A stretch of DNA of 34,877 nt, from assembly GCA_021741075.1 (NCBI GenBank), contig JAIOYO010000029.1:1-34877 (forward strand), written 5' to 3'. Below, piece by piece: positions 14,445-22,324 of the stretch. Below the pieces are notes generated by a model that did no database searches, was not told the origin of the DNA, and saw nothing but the letters and a program-made list of their open reading frames with translations. The first letter of the stretch is position 1, and each line of letters starts with the position of its first letter. The position numbers and the translations under genes were made by a program. The stretch comes from Flavobacteriales bacterium (GTDB lineage Bacteria > Bacteroidota > Bacteroidia > UBA10329).

Positions 14445-15404
14445 TCAATAATAGTTGAGTGGAATAGGAGTGATAATCTGCGTTTCTGAAGAACATTTTT
14501 CTTTCAGTGATTTTGTCATGGCTTCCAAACCGTTGGAATCAATGGCTTTAAATGGCTCCTCCTTACTTCTGAAAAAATTCTCCCAATGAATAAGCAGAAT
14601 CCGTTTCGGTTTGCACAGTTCAACCACGGGACCAGGAAAAGATGAATACTCGGCAGAACCAGATGCGCCAATAAGAAGGTCGTCAATTCCGTGCTCATCC
14701 AACAATTCCTTCGGAAACAAACCATTAGGCGTTTTTGCCATAGACGACATGAAGAACATGCGGTAAGCCACTACCGAATCCTCCAACCAATCCACCATAT
14801 ATGAAAGCGTTTGGCCTTCCTGCCAATCAGAAACAATGGATGGTTCTGCCACCAAATCTTGCGCGTATCGCTTGTTCCAGAAATTAATTCCTGCCGTTTG
14901 AGGTGGGTGCATGCTCTTAAACGCCATGGTTCGCATGGTGCTGTCAACGCTGTAATGCCATGTGCCAACGAAAGCATTCGTACCCATGCCATCATTTGCT
15001 GCCACCATAGGTTGCTTCATCTCATAAAAACTGAGCAGGTGTTTTCCTGTTTTGTTGCATACAATCGGAGTAGAGTCGGGAATAATGTTCGAGAGATACG
15101 GCAAATCCATCAAGTGGTCGTAGTGCGAATGGGCGGCCACCACCAACTTCACTTTTCTAAATGCTGCAGGATTCATGTACAGCTTCACGTAGGCAGTGTC
15201 TGTTCTAATCTTCCCAAACAACACTTTTGTAGCAGAAGGATTGCCGATAAACGGATCGGTTAGAAGTACGTTCTCGCCTCGTTGCACGGTGAAACAGCCT
15301 GTGCCGTAGTATCTAATTTCCGTCTGGGTTGGCTGTGCTTGAGCGACAGCAAAACAGAAATAAAAGAGGAAAATGAGTAAAAGACGAGGGTAAAAAAACG
15401 GCAC
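14445..15404 (-). CDS. Secreted metallo-beta-lactamase-fold hydrolase
   Basis: A 319-residue protein starting at GTG (15404); no in-frame ATG precedes the signal peptide (LLLIFLFYFCFAVAQAQ, cleavage before PTQ). The mature part begins with the strand pair YYGTGCFTV and NVLLTDPFIG. It has the metal-binding motif AAHSHYDHLMDLPYL (HxHxDH), then a conserved FKSMHPPQ and near the end ILLIHWENFF with a further His. This is the MBL fold of the UPF0173/RomA-like branch, usually a zinc-dependent hydrolase. The periplasmic location is unusual for some members. The substrate is unknown. It is transcribed alone on the minus strand. Confidence 0.87.
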   Translation of the reverse strand: MPFFYPRLLLIFLFYFCFAVAQAQPTQTEIRYYGTGCFTVQRGENVLLTDPFIGNPSATKVLFGKIRTDTAYVKLYMNPAAFRKVKLVVAAHSHYDHLMDLPYLSNIIPDSTPIVCNKTGKHLLSFYEMKQPMVAANDGMGTNAFVGTWHYSVDSTMRTMAFKSMHPPQTAGINFWNKRYAQDLVAEPSIVSDWQEGQTLSYMVDWLEDSVVAYRMFFMSSMAKTPNGLFPKELLDEHGIDDLLIGASGSAEYSSFPGPVVELCKPKRILLIHWENFFRSKEEPFKAIDSNGLEAMTKSLKEKCSSETQIITPIPLNYY

Positions 15405-15491
15405 GTGGACGATTGACTTGTTAGGCGGCCAAATATCGTGTATCCCTAGCGTTTAAAAGGGATAAATTTCTGACATTATGTGGGAATTCGA

Positions 15492-16178
15492 CTAAGCAGT
15501 TCTCTCTTCAACCCAACTCAAAGCCAACGCCAACTGCTCATCAGGAGTCAGCTCAGAATTATCAAGCACCACAGCATCTTTTGCCTGAATAAGCGGATCT
15601 TCTTTCCGTGAAGTGTCTTCGTTATCGCGCGAAATAAGGTTGTTGCGTACGTCCTCTAAAGACACGTTTTTCCCTTTTTCCTTTAACTCGTTATACCTTC
15701 TTAATGCCCGCACATCTGGCGAAGCGGTCATAAATAGCTTCAGTTCGGCATGAGGGAATACAGCAGTTCCAATATCGCGGCCATCCATTACCACACCGCC
15801 TCGTTTGCCCAATTCCTGCTGACTCGCCCGTAGTTTGGCGCGCACTTCTTTTATCACGCTTACATGGCTTACTACTTCAGAAACCTGCATGGTTCGAATG
15901 TCTTCTTCTACATTTCTGCCATTGAGGAATGTGGTGACACCGCCCGTTTTGGAGTCGAATTTCAGGTCAATGTCAATTTTATGGAGTTGCTTGATGAGCC
16001 CATCTGCATCAACAGATTCCTTGGATGCCAAACCGTTTTCGATGGCGAAAAGCGTAATAGCGCGATACATGGCACCGCTATCGACATACGCGTAATTGAG
16101 TTTGGTTGCGAGCTGCTTGGCAAGCGTACTTTTGCCACAGGAAGAATAACCATCAATGGCGATGGTGATTTTATCCAT
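15492..16178 (-). CDS. cmk: Cytidylate kinase
   Basis: A 228-residue NMP kinase. The P-loop is GYSSCGKST near residues 10-18, followed by YVDSGAMYRAITLFA, the CMP-binding part with GRNVEEDIRT and VMDGRDIGTAVFPHAELKLF, and the LID region with SRDNEDTSRKEDPL. It phosphorylates CMP and dCMP with ATP, supplying CDP and dCDP. Full length, all key parts present. Its start lies 8 bp inside the 3' end of porQ, and the cmk-porQ neighbourhood is conserved in many Bacteroidota. Confidence 0.95.
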   Translation of the reverse strand: MDKITIAIDGYSSCGKSTLAKQLATKLNYAYVDSGAMYRAITLFAIENGLASKESVDADGLIKQLHKIDIDLKFDSKTGGVTTFLNGRNVEEDIRTMQVSEVVSHVSVIKEVRAKLRASQQELGKRGGVVMDGRDIGTAVFPHAELKLFMTASPDVRALRRYNELKEKGKNVSLEDVRNNLISRDNEDTSRKEDPLIQAKDAVVLDNSELTPDEQLALALSWVEERTA

Positions 16179-17271
16179 CGGTGGTAGGCTTATCTTTTTT
16201 ATCCTTTTTCGTTTTCTCGCTCTTAACGCGCTTGGGCATTTTTACGTGCGTTCCCAAGTTGGTCATGATGGAGATTTGATTGGTGCCGCCAGCCAAATGG
16301 TAGGTGGCGCGGCTGTAGGAAATGGTAAATCGATTTACTTTAATTCCGATTCCCCAAGAAAGCCCAACCGTACCAGGTTTGCTAGCCACTTTGAATTCCT
16401 GACGTCTTCCGTAGTTGTAACCTGCTCGCAGAAATATCCTTCGGGCAATGGTGAGCTCGGTACTGAATATAAAGTGCCGCATGATGGCATCTCCAACGTT
16501 GACTTTTTGTTCCGTCACTTCTCCCGTAAGTGGGTCAACAGCTGGTGGCGAATTGGTAGGGTCGATGTAAGCCAGCTGCGGACGTTGCAAGTCCACAATG
16601 GTCATGGAAAGGCGGAGTGGAAGGTATTTTAGCTTGTGGCTTATGCCCAAATCCAAGCTCAACGGAAGCGCCTCGTATTGTCCGGCTACGTACGGCTTCA
16701 GTTGTGAGCCAAGATTTCTGGCAACCAAACTCACCGTCCAATTGGTTTTTGGATGATAGAACGTTGCCGCCAAATCTGCTGCAATTCCGAACGAATTGTA
16801 ATCTGCCAGTTGCGAGTAAATGAGCTTGACGTTGGCGCCCGTAGAGAAATATTTTCCAAATCCACGAGCGTAGGTGGCGTGGAGCATGGTCTCATTTGCA
16901 GAGAAATTCCCTTGAATGGTTCCGTTGACATCCGCACGGGTGAAATCGCCATAATTGGCATACATCACCCCAAAACCCATCATTCCAATCTTCTCGAAAC
17001 TGTGGGCGTAGCCAATGTATCCGTAGTTGATATCGCCATAATAGTTGGTGAAATCCGTGGCGAGATACATGTGCATGGATGTATCCAAAATAGCTGGATT
17101 TAAATACAGTAAATCCAAATCTCCATCTTTAATGGCAATCTGGTCACCGCCCATGGCTGCATTTCGTGCAGACGAGGTCATATCCAGAAAGCTATACGTA
17201 GAACTTCCGCCCAACTGGGCAAATGACTGAAGAGAAACCGAGAAAAGAAGAATGAGTAGTATGGCTCGCAT
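16171..17271 (-). CDS. porQ: Type IX secretion system protein PorQ
   Basis: A 366-residue outer-membrane protein of the PorV/FadL-like barrel family. The start is the ATG at 17271 (MRAILLILLFSVSLQSFA, cleavage before QLGG); the frame extends to 17280 only with TTG. The mature N-terminus STYSFLDMTSSARNAAMGG is the PorQ signature; NPAILD, GYAHSF, GFGVMYANYG and SWGIGIKVNRFTISYSRA follow in barrel strands. The end is basic (KMPKRVKSEKTKKDKKDK). PorQ is a component of the T9SS attachment complex that anchors secreted cargo to the surface. The gene overlaps cmk by 8 bp. Function follows from family knowledge. Confidence 0.92.
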   Translation of the reverse strand: MRAILLILLFSVSLQSFAQLGGSSTYSFLDMTSSARNAAMGGDQIAIKDGDLDLLYLNPAILDTSMHMYLATDFTNYYGDINYGYIGYAHSFEKIGMMGFGVMYANYGDFTRADVNGTIQGNFSANETMLHATYARGFGKYFSTGANVKLIYSQLADYNSFGIAADLAATFYHPKTNWTVSLVARNLGSQLKPYVAGQYEALPLSLDLGISHKLKYLPLRLSMTIVDLQRPQLAYIDPTNSPPAVDPLTGEVTEQKVNVGDAIMRHFIFSTELTIARRIFLRAGYNYGRRQEFKVASKPGTVGLSWGIGIKVNRFTISYSRATYHLAGGTNQISIMTNLGTHVKMPKRVKSEKTKKDKKDKPTTDG

Positions 17272-17336
17272 CAAAGGCAAATAAAAACATTATTTGTGGC
17301 CGAGGGAACGCGGAGCGTGCAGACTTATTGCCAAAA

Positions 17337-18155
17337 TCATGATAACTGGATAATTTTTGTCTGATAGCCGTCCTTTTGTGTCCATTTTGGCTCTTTATCA
17401 AAAAGTCCGAAAAGAGTAGAACCACTGCCTGTCATGGATGCATAAGCAGCCCCTTGTGCATAGAGTTGCTCTTTTATTTCCTGAATGACGGGATAGTACG
17501 GAAACACGGAAGCTTCAAAATCATTGGAGACCGAAGTCTTCCAATCAGAAACGTTTTTGTGAAGAAGTTCTTGCAAAGATGTTTTAGGAAGAGAAGGCCG
17601 TATGCCTGCATAAGCCTCTTTGGTTCCGATATGAATGTTGGGGTTGATGAGCATAAGCCAATAGCCCGCAAGGTTAATCTCGAATGGCTCAAGGATTTCG
17701 CCTCTTCCTGTCACAAAAGCGGGTTTGTTTTGGATGAAGAATGGGCAATCGCTCCCAACTTTGGAAACGATGCCTTCTAGCTTTTCGGTAGAAAGTTCAA
17801 GCTCAAACATCTCGTTAAGCATGGTTGCCACAAAGGCGGCATCGGCACTTCCGCCACCAAGTCCTGCGCCAATAGGGACAATCTTGTGCAGGTGTATTTT
17901 AACGGAGAACAGCCCAAACTCATCGTGCATCAATTGATAGACACGCTCGCAGAGGTTTGGTTTTTCATCCGAAGGAATGGCAATGCCCGATGATGTGAAC
18001 GTGACCTTTCCTTTTCTTGCTTTCTCTGGTACAATCTCCAGAATATCTCGCCACGGAACGGGATAGAAAACGCTTTCGATGGCGTGGTAGCCATCAGCGC
18101 GCTTCCGAATCACATTCAACCCAAAGTTGATTTTTGCATTGGGATAAGAAATCAT
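17337..18155 (-). CDS. ispE: 4-diphosphocytidyl-2-C-methyl-D-erythritol kinase
   Basis: A 272-residue GHMP kinase. It starts with PNAKINFGLNVIRKRADGYH and IESVFYPVPW. The ATP-binding loop is PIGAGLGGGSADAAF, followed by SKVGSDCPFF and, near the end, SMTGSGSTLFGLF. These are the three GHMP motifs of IspE, the fourth enzyme of the non-mevalonate isoprenoid pathway, which phosphorylates the 2-hydroxyl of CDP-methylerythritol. Its presence shows that the organism uses the MEP route. Length is typical. The promoter is not evident; an insertion scar begins just upstream at about 18250. Confidence 0.95.
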   Translation of the reverse strand: MISYPNAKINFGLNVIRKRADGYHAIESVFYPVPWRDILEIVPEKARKGKVTFTSSGIAIPSDEKPNLCERVYQLMHDEFGLFSVKIHLHKIVPIGAGLGGGSADAAFVATMLNEMFELELSTEKLEGIVSKVGSDCPFFIQNKPAFVTGRGEILEPFEINLAGYWLMLINPNIHIGTKEAYAGIRPSLPKTSLQELLHKNVSDWKTSVSNDFEASVFPYYPVIQEIKEQLYAQGAAYASMTGSGSTLFGLFDKEPKWTQKDGYQTKIIQLS

Positions 18156-18249
18156 CGGGGCGAATGTAGCAGATCGGGTAAACTCAGGAGAATTTCCTGT
18201 TATGAGCTACTAGGTTTTTTTGAAACATGGATATCTGAAAAGACAAAGA

Positions 18250-18444
18250 TCAAATTTGATAATCTGATCCCCCCGTAAATCTGTAGCATTTTGCAACAGC
18301 AAGTTTAAGTCGGTCAAAGAGCCTTTCTCCGAAGAATCTTCTGTTGAGTTAGTAGCAGAATTCGATGAGGTATCTCTGAAGATACTTGCCTTTTATCTTG
18401 TGCAAGATGCCCAGTAGTGTCCGCTTTGCTCCGTGGGAATCTCC
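18250..18444 (-). pseudogene. IS1595/ISXO2-type transposase C-terminal remnant
   Basis: On the minus strand the frame reads GAKRTLLGILHKIKGKYLQ, RYLIEFCY, a TAA stop at 18349-18351, then LNRRFFGERLFDRLKLA and VAKCYRF, ending at 18250. The string EFCY-x-LNRRFFGERLFDRL is the C-terminal signature of ISXO2-like DDE transposases. Upstream the frame is broken by another stop at 18445. The catalytic core is gone, so it is only a scar. Confidence 0.75.
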
Positions 18445-18567
18445 TCAATAAAATGTAGGAGATTCATCCTTGTCGTTTTTAATGTTCGACACAAATGAAT
18501 ACCGTCTTGCCTTAATCAATTTACGGACTGGAATATTGCGGGGGAATCGGTAAACAAAATTCAAACA

Positions 18568-18657
18568 ATGGGTAACTACAAAACCATTGACGGAAACAAG
18601 TATGATGGCGAACCTCTTGAACTAGCTGGTAAGCTTACAAACGGACCGATGCTGCAG
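18568..18657 (+). pseudogene. Possible truncated 5' end of a small conserved gene
   Basis: The plus-strand frame begins MGNYKTIDGNKYDGEPLELA, then GKLTNGP. It recalls, from memory, a small Bacteroidota protein family starting TIDGKKYD with LLDLAD and LTKGQGDGRIS. After residue about 28 the resemblance stops, although the frame stays open to 18792. I read it as a gene truncated by IS activity; this is weakly supported. Confidence 0.25.
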
Positions 18658-18770
18658 ACGAATAGTTCCGCTCTGAGATTAGAAAGTGGGCCGCCACAAA
18701 AACAAACTAAAATTGACCAGTTGTTAGACAACTGCAAGAGCCGCATTCCTTTTGGATGGTGGCTTTTATG

Positions 18771-18893
18771 TTATGAAAACTTATCTAGCTGATTTACAGA
18801 CAACCGTCCACTCTCAAACTCTTTGACGATGCTCCGCTTGAATTCTTCGCTGAAGGCACGCCTCTTCTGTAGCAGTCTAACATTTGTTCACAT
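18771..18893 (-). pseudogene. IS3-family transposase OrfA N-terminal remnant
   Basis: On the minus strand ATG at 18893 is followed at once by TGA (codon 2), then TNVRLLQKRRAFSEEFKRSI and VKEFESGRLSVNQL before a stop at 18771. KRRAFSEEFKRSIVKEFESG is characteristic of the helix-turn-helix start of IS3-family OrfA. The nonsense codon 2 (probably AGA to TGA) and the truncation after about 40 codons make it non-functional. Confidence 0.75.
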
Positions 18894-19149
18894 CTTTGTT
18901 AACCAATTTTTGTGGTAAACCCATTTCGGAGCCAGACAAATTGAACAGATGAGGGATGACAATTTATGAGGCATCTGTCAATCTTCCTTCGTCTAAGGGT
19001 GAATCTTCCAGAGTGTATGTTCTCTCAACTAATTCTCTCTTTATTGGCATCCTCAACCACCATTTTCCGTCATACAATCACCAATTCAGTTCATTCCTTT
19101 CTAAATAGATTGCGATTGGTAGAATTGTTTGGATATTTGAAAGTTATTG

Positions 19150-22100
19150 ATGTCACCAATGTTCCAACCCCGAATCCTGTCTTGGGTTTTTCTGTTCTTG
19201 ACTGTCTGCTTTACGGCAACGGTTAGTTTTTCCCAACAAGGATGCACTAACGCTGACTTCGGTACGGGCGATTTCACTAGTTGGGTAGGTAGAACTGGTA
19301 GCTGTTGCGGCATCACTACACCCAACACTGGTATCGTCAATGGTAGGCACACTATTATGACCGGAAATGCCACCGACCCCAATGCTTGCGATGATATTTC
19401 GGTAGTTGCTCCTGGTTATGCAAACTCTGCACGACTTGGAAACAGTAATACGGGTTGCGAGGCCGAACGACTTTCATATACCTACATGGTAACTCAGCAA
19501 AGTGCTTTATTTACCTACCAATATGCCGTGGTGCTCGAAGATCCAGGACATAGTCCGGCTGATCAGCCTCGTTTTGAAAGCCGCGTACTGAACGCAGCTG
19601 GTCAGCTTATTTCGCCCCAATGCGGATTCTATCAGGTTACGGCTGCCGCGAATATTGACGGTTTCCGCTCATGTGGTGGTGTTCGTTATCGTGCTTGGAC
19701 TCCTGTTGGAATTGACCTTTCTGGGTTTATCGGCCAAAACATCACCATCGAATTTACAACGGGCGACTGTGGACAATGCGGTCATTTTGGCTATGCCTAC
19801 ATCGTGGCAGAATGCAATCCGTTGGAAATAACGGTAGATTATTGCCCAGCCAGCAGCAACGATGCAGTGCTAACCGCCCCAATTGGCTTCGATTACCAAT
19901 GGAGTACCGGGCAAACAACACGAGAAATTACCGTTTCCAATCCGACCAATGGCGTGCAATATTCCTGCACCTTAACGGCCGTAACGGGCTGTCAAGTCAC
20001 GCTCAACGCTGTTATTAATGCCACAGCCGTAAATACGAACTTTAGCCAGCCTGCTGCTTGTCCGGGTGATGATATTCCGTTCACAGACCTCACCACTACC
20101 AACATTGGAAATATCATTTCGTGGGATTGGAATTTTGGAGATGGCACCGTTTCCAACCTTCAAAATCCTTCGCACATCTATCCGCAAAGCGGATTGTATA
20201 ATGTAAGCCTCACCACCACCACCGATAACGGTTGCTTTGCTTCGCACACTACCACGGTGAATGTGAATCCGATTCCGATGACCAATTTTTCTGCTCCAGA
20301 AGTGTGTGATCAGAACGCCACGCAATTCATCAACACTACCCTGTTTCCTCCTACTATTGGTAGTTGGAGCTGGAATTTTGGAGATGGCACGGCCAATGAT
20401 AATGTAAACTGGAGTACATGGCATACCTATGCCGCCACAGGAACCTATGATGCAACACTTACTGCCTATTCTCAGAATGGAGTCTGCACAAGTAGCACCA
20501 CCTATCCGGTGGTTGTGGCTCCGCTTCCAGTGCCTGAATTTAATTTTACCAATGTGTGTTTTGGCGACCCTATCGTGTTTCAAAACACTTCTATCGGCAA
20601 TGTAACCAACGTAAATTGGAATTTTGGTGATAATACACCTCCGATTTACACACTCTCGGCAAACCATTATTACATCTCTCCTGGCACGTATGATGTGCAA
20701 TTGACAGTGACTAATCAGAACGGTTGTACCGATTCGTTGACTAGAACCGTCACCGTGAGCCCTTCTCCACAATCATTCTTCGACTTTGAGAATGTATGTT
20801 TTGGTGAACCTGTTGTATTGACTAATGCCAGTATTCTGCCGCCAAATGGGAATATTCAAAATTGGCTATGGGATTTCGGGGATGGGTTACCCACCAATAG
20901 CACAACATGGGCACCCCAACACCAGTATTTGAGTGATGGCGTTTATGACATCACGCTCATCACCTATTCTCCCAACCTCATGTGTTCGGATACCTTAATC
21001 GATTCCGTACGTGTATATGCCACTCCAATAGCAAGTTTCACGTTTGAAGATGTTTGTTTTGGAGAGGCTACCCCATTCATCAGCACATCTACAGGCGAAA
21101 TATCAAGCTGGAAATGGGAGTTTGGAGATGGTACATCCCCAAATCTAAATCAAGCCATTAACCATACCTATGCCTCAGCCGGAACGTATACCGTAAGGTT
21201 GTCCGTCTCCACCATCTATGGTTGCGATGCGTTTATCGAACAGCAAGTAACCGTTTTTCCTTCGCCATCTCCTAGCTTCATGGTAAGCGAAGTTTGCCAC
21301 CTCGATTCCAACGCTTTTTTCAGCACTTCATCCGTAGGAAATCCTTCTACCATTGCCATGTACACTTGGGATTTTGGTGATTTGAGCAGTCTCGGCTCTG
21401 GACAATCAACGTATCATGCCTATCCTAATGCTGGGGTAATCAACGTATTGCACACCGTAACAACTTCGGAGGGTTGCATTGATAGTGTTTCTCAAGCCGT
21501 TACGGTAAATCCAAATCCAATTGTTCAGTTTTCGGTGGATGTGTCGGAAGGCTGTTCTCCACTCTGCGTTCAATTGCAAGAGTTGGCAGGTATAGAAAGT
21601 GGCTACAACCAATCGTGGGTATGGGATTTTGGAGATGATGAAGGTTCGCCAGAGCAAAATCCACAGCATTGTTTTGAGAACAATCGAACAGACATTACCA
21701 AACCTTTTGATGTTACTCTTACTGTGACTTCAAACAAAGGATGTGTGACAACAATGGTGAAAAATGCTTTCGTTCGAGTGTATCCAACGCCAAGAGCAGG
21801 ATTCGAATCAAACCCGTACCGCACCACCATCCTATTTCCTACCATCAAGTTCCGTGATGAGTCGCAAGGCGCCAATTATTGGGCATGGGATTTTGGAGAC
21901 AATCAGGTTATAAATACTTCCGGACTTCAAAATCCAATTTACGAGTACTTGGCAACAGGAACATACACCGTTACTCAAATTGTGTATAACGATTACGAAT
22001 GTTCAGACACAACTCAGGGTATTATCTCTGTAACGCCTTCTTTCACTATCTACATTCCGAGTGCATTCACACCTAATAACGATTTCATCAACGACCGATT

Positions 22101-22320
22101 CTACGTAAAAGGAGTTGGCATTGTAGAATTCAAGATGTGGATTTACAATCGGTGGGGCGACCAAATCCATTATTCGGAAGATATCAATGAAGGTTGGGGA
22201 GCAGATACCCGCAAGAACGAAACACTCGTTGAGAATGAAATGTTTGTGTATGTGGTGGAAGTAATTGATATCAATGGCGACTATCACCGATATTCAGAAA
22301 GAGTTCAGGTTTTAAGATAA
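19150..22320 (+). CDS. Giant secreted PKD-repeat protein with gliding-type C-terminal domain (first of two)
   Basis: About 1056 residues from the ATG at 19150; ATG 19159 (MFQPRILSWVFLF) is equally possible, and the frame opens at a TTG at 19147. A signal peptide ends near VSFSQ. Residues about 35-240 form a Cys-rich beta domain (GDFTSWVGRTG, CCGITTPNTG, FTTGDCGQCGHFGYAYI). Eight PKD units follow at about an 82-residue spacing, each with a W-x-W-[DNE]-FGD core (residues about 325, 407, 490, 573, 654, 740, 824, 911). The last 90 residues (IPSAFTPNND, FKMWIYNRWGDQI) are a CHU_C-type domain, the type B T9SS export signal. It is probably a surface adhesin or matrix protein. The second giant follows after 4 bp. 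Confidence 0.9.
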   Translation: MSPMFQPRILSWVFLFLTVCFTATVSFSQQGCTNADFGTGDFTSWVGRTGSCCGITTPNTGIVNGRHTIMTGNATDPNACDDISVVAPGYANSARLGNSNTGCEAERLSYTYMVTQQSALFTYQYAVVLEDPGHSPADQPRFESRVLNAAGQLISPQCGFYQVTAAANIDGFRSCGGVRYRAWTPVGIDLSGFIGQNITIEFTTGDCGQCGHFGYAYIVAECNPLEITVDYCPASSNDAVLTAPIGFDYQWSTGQTTREITVSNPTNGVQYSCTLTAVTGCQVTLNAVINATAVNTNFSQPAACPGDDIPFTDLTTTNIGNIISWDWNFGDGTVSNLQNPSHIYPQSGLYNVSLTTTTDNGCFASHTTTVNVNPIPMTNFSAPEVCDQNATQFINTTLFPPTIGSWSWNFGDGTANDNVNWSTWHTYAATGTYDATLTAYSQNGVCTSSTTYPVVVAPLPVPEFNFTNVCFGDPIVFQNTSIGNVTNVNWNFGDNTPPIYTLSANHYYISPGTYDVQLTVTNQNGCTDSLTRTVTVSPSPQSFFDFENVCFGEPVVLTNASILPPNGNIQNWLWDFGDGLPTNSTTWAPQHQYLSDGVYDITLITYSPNLMCSDTLIDSVRVYATPIASFTFEDVCFGEATPFISTSTGEISSWKWEFGDGTSPNLNQAINHTYASAGTYTVRLSVSTIYGCDAFIEQQVTVFPSPSPSFMVSEVCHLDSNAFFSTSSVGNPSTIAMYTWDFGDLSSLGSGQSTYHAYPNAGVINVLHTVTTSEGCIDSVSQAVTVNPNPIVQFSVDVSEGCSPLCVQLQELAGIESGYNQSWVWDFGDDEGSPEQNPQHCFENNRTDITKPFDVTLTVTSNKGCVTTMVKNAFVRVYPTPRAGFESNPYRTTILFPTIKFRDESQGANYWAWDFGDNQVINTSGLQNPIYEYLATGTYTVTQIVYNDYECSDTTQGIISVTPSFTIYIPSAFTPNNDFINDRFYVKGVGIVEFKMWIYNRWGDQIHYSEDINEGWGADTRKNETLVENEMFVYVVEVIDINGDYHRYSERVQVLR

Positions 22321-22324
22321 AATT

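Larger units (their letters stand above)
18156..19149. other. Insertion-sequence scar between ispE and the PKD genes
   Basis: About 1 kb with no intact gene. It contains the remains of an IS1595-type transposase (18250-18444), a possible gene fragment (18568-18657) and the start of an IS3-type OrfA (18771-18893), described separately. I find no intact terminal inverted repeats. The last 250 bp before 19150 should hold the promoter of the PKD operon, but no clean TAnnTTTG box is visible. Confidence 0.7.

Noticed and set aside
19972..20772. 266-codon minus-strand frame opposite the first PKD gene
   Set aside because: It is antisense to well-supported PKD repeats; its Arg/Ile/His-rich composition follows from the repeat codons, and there is no start context.
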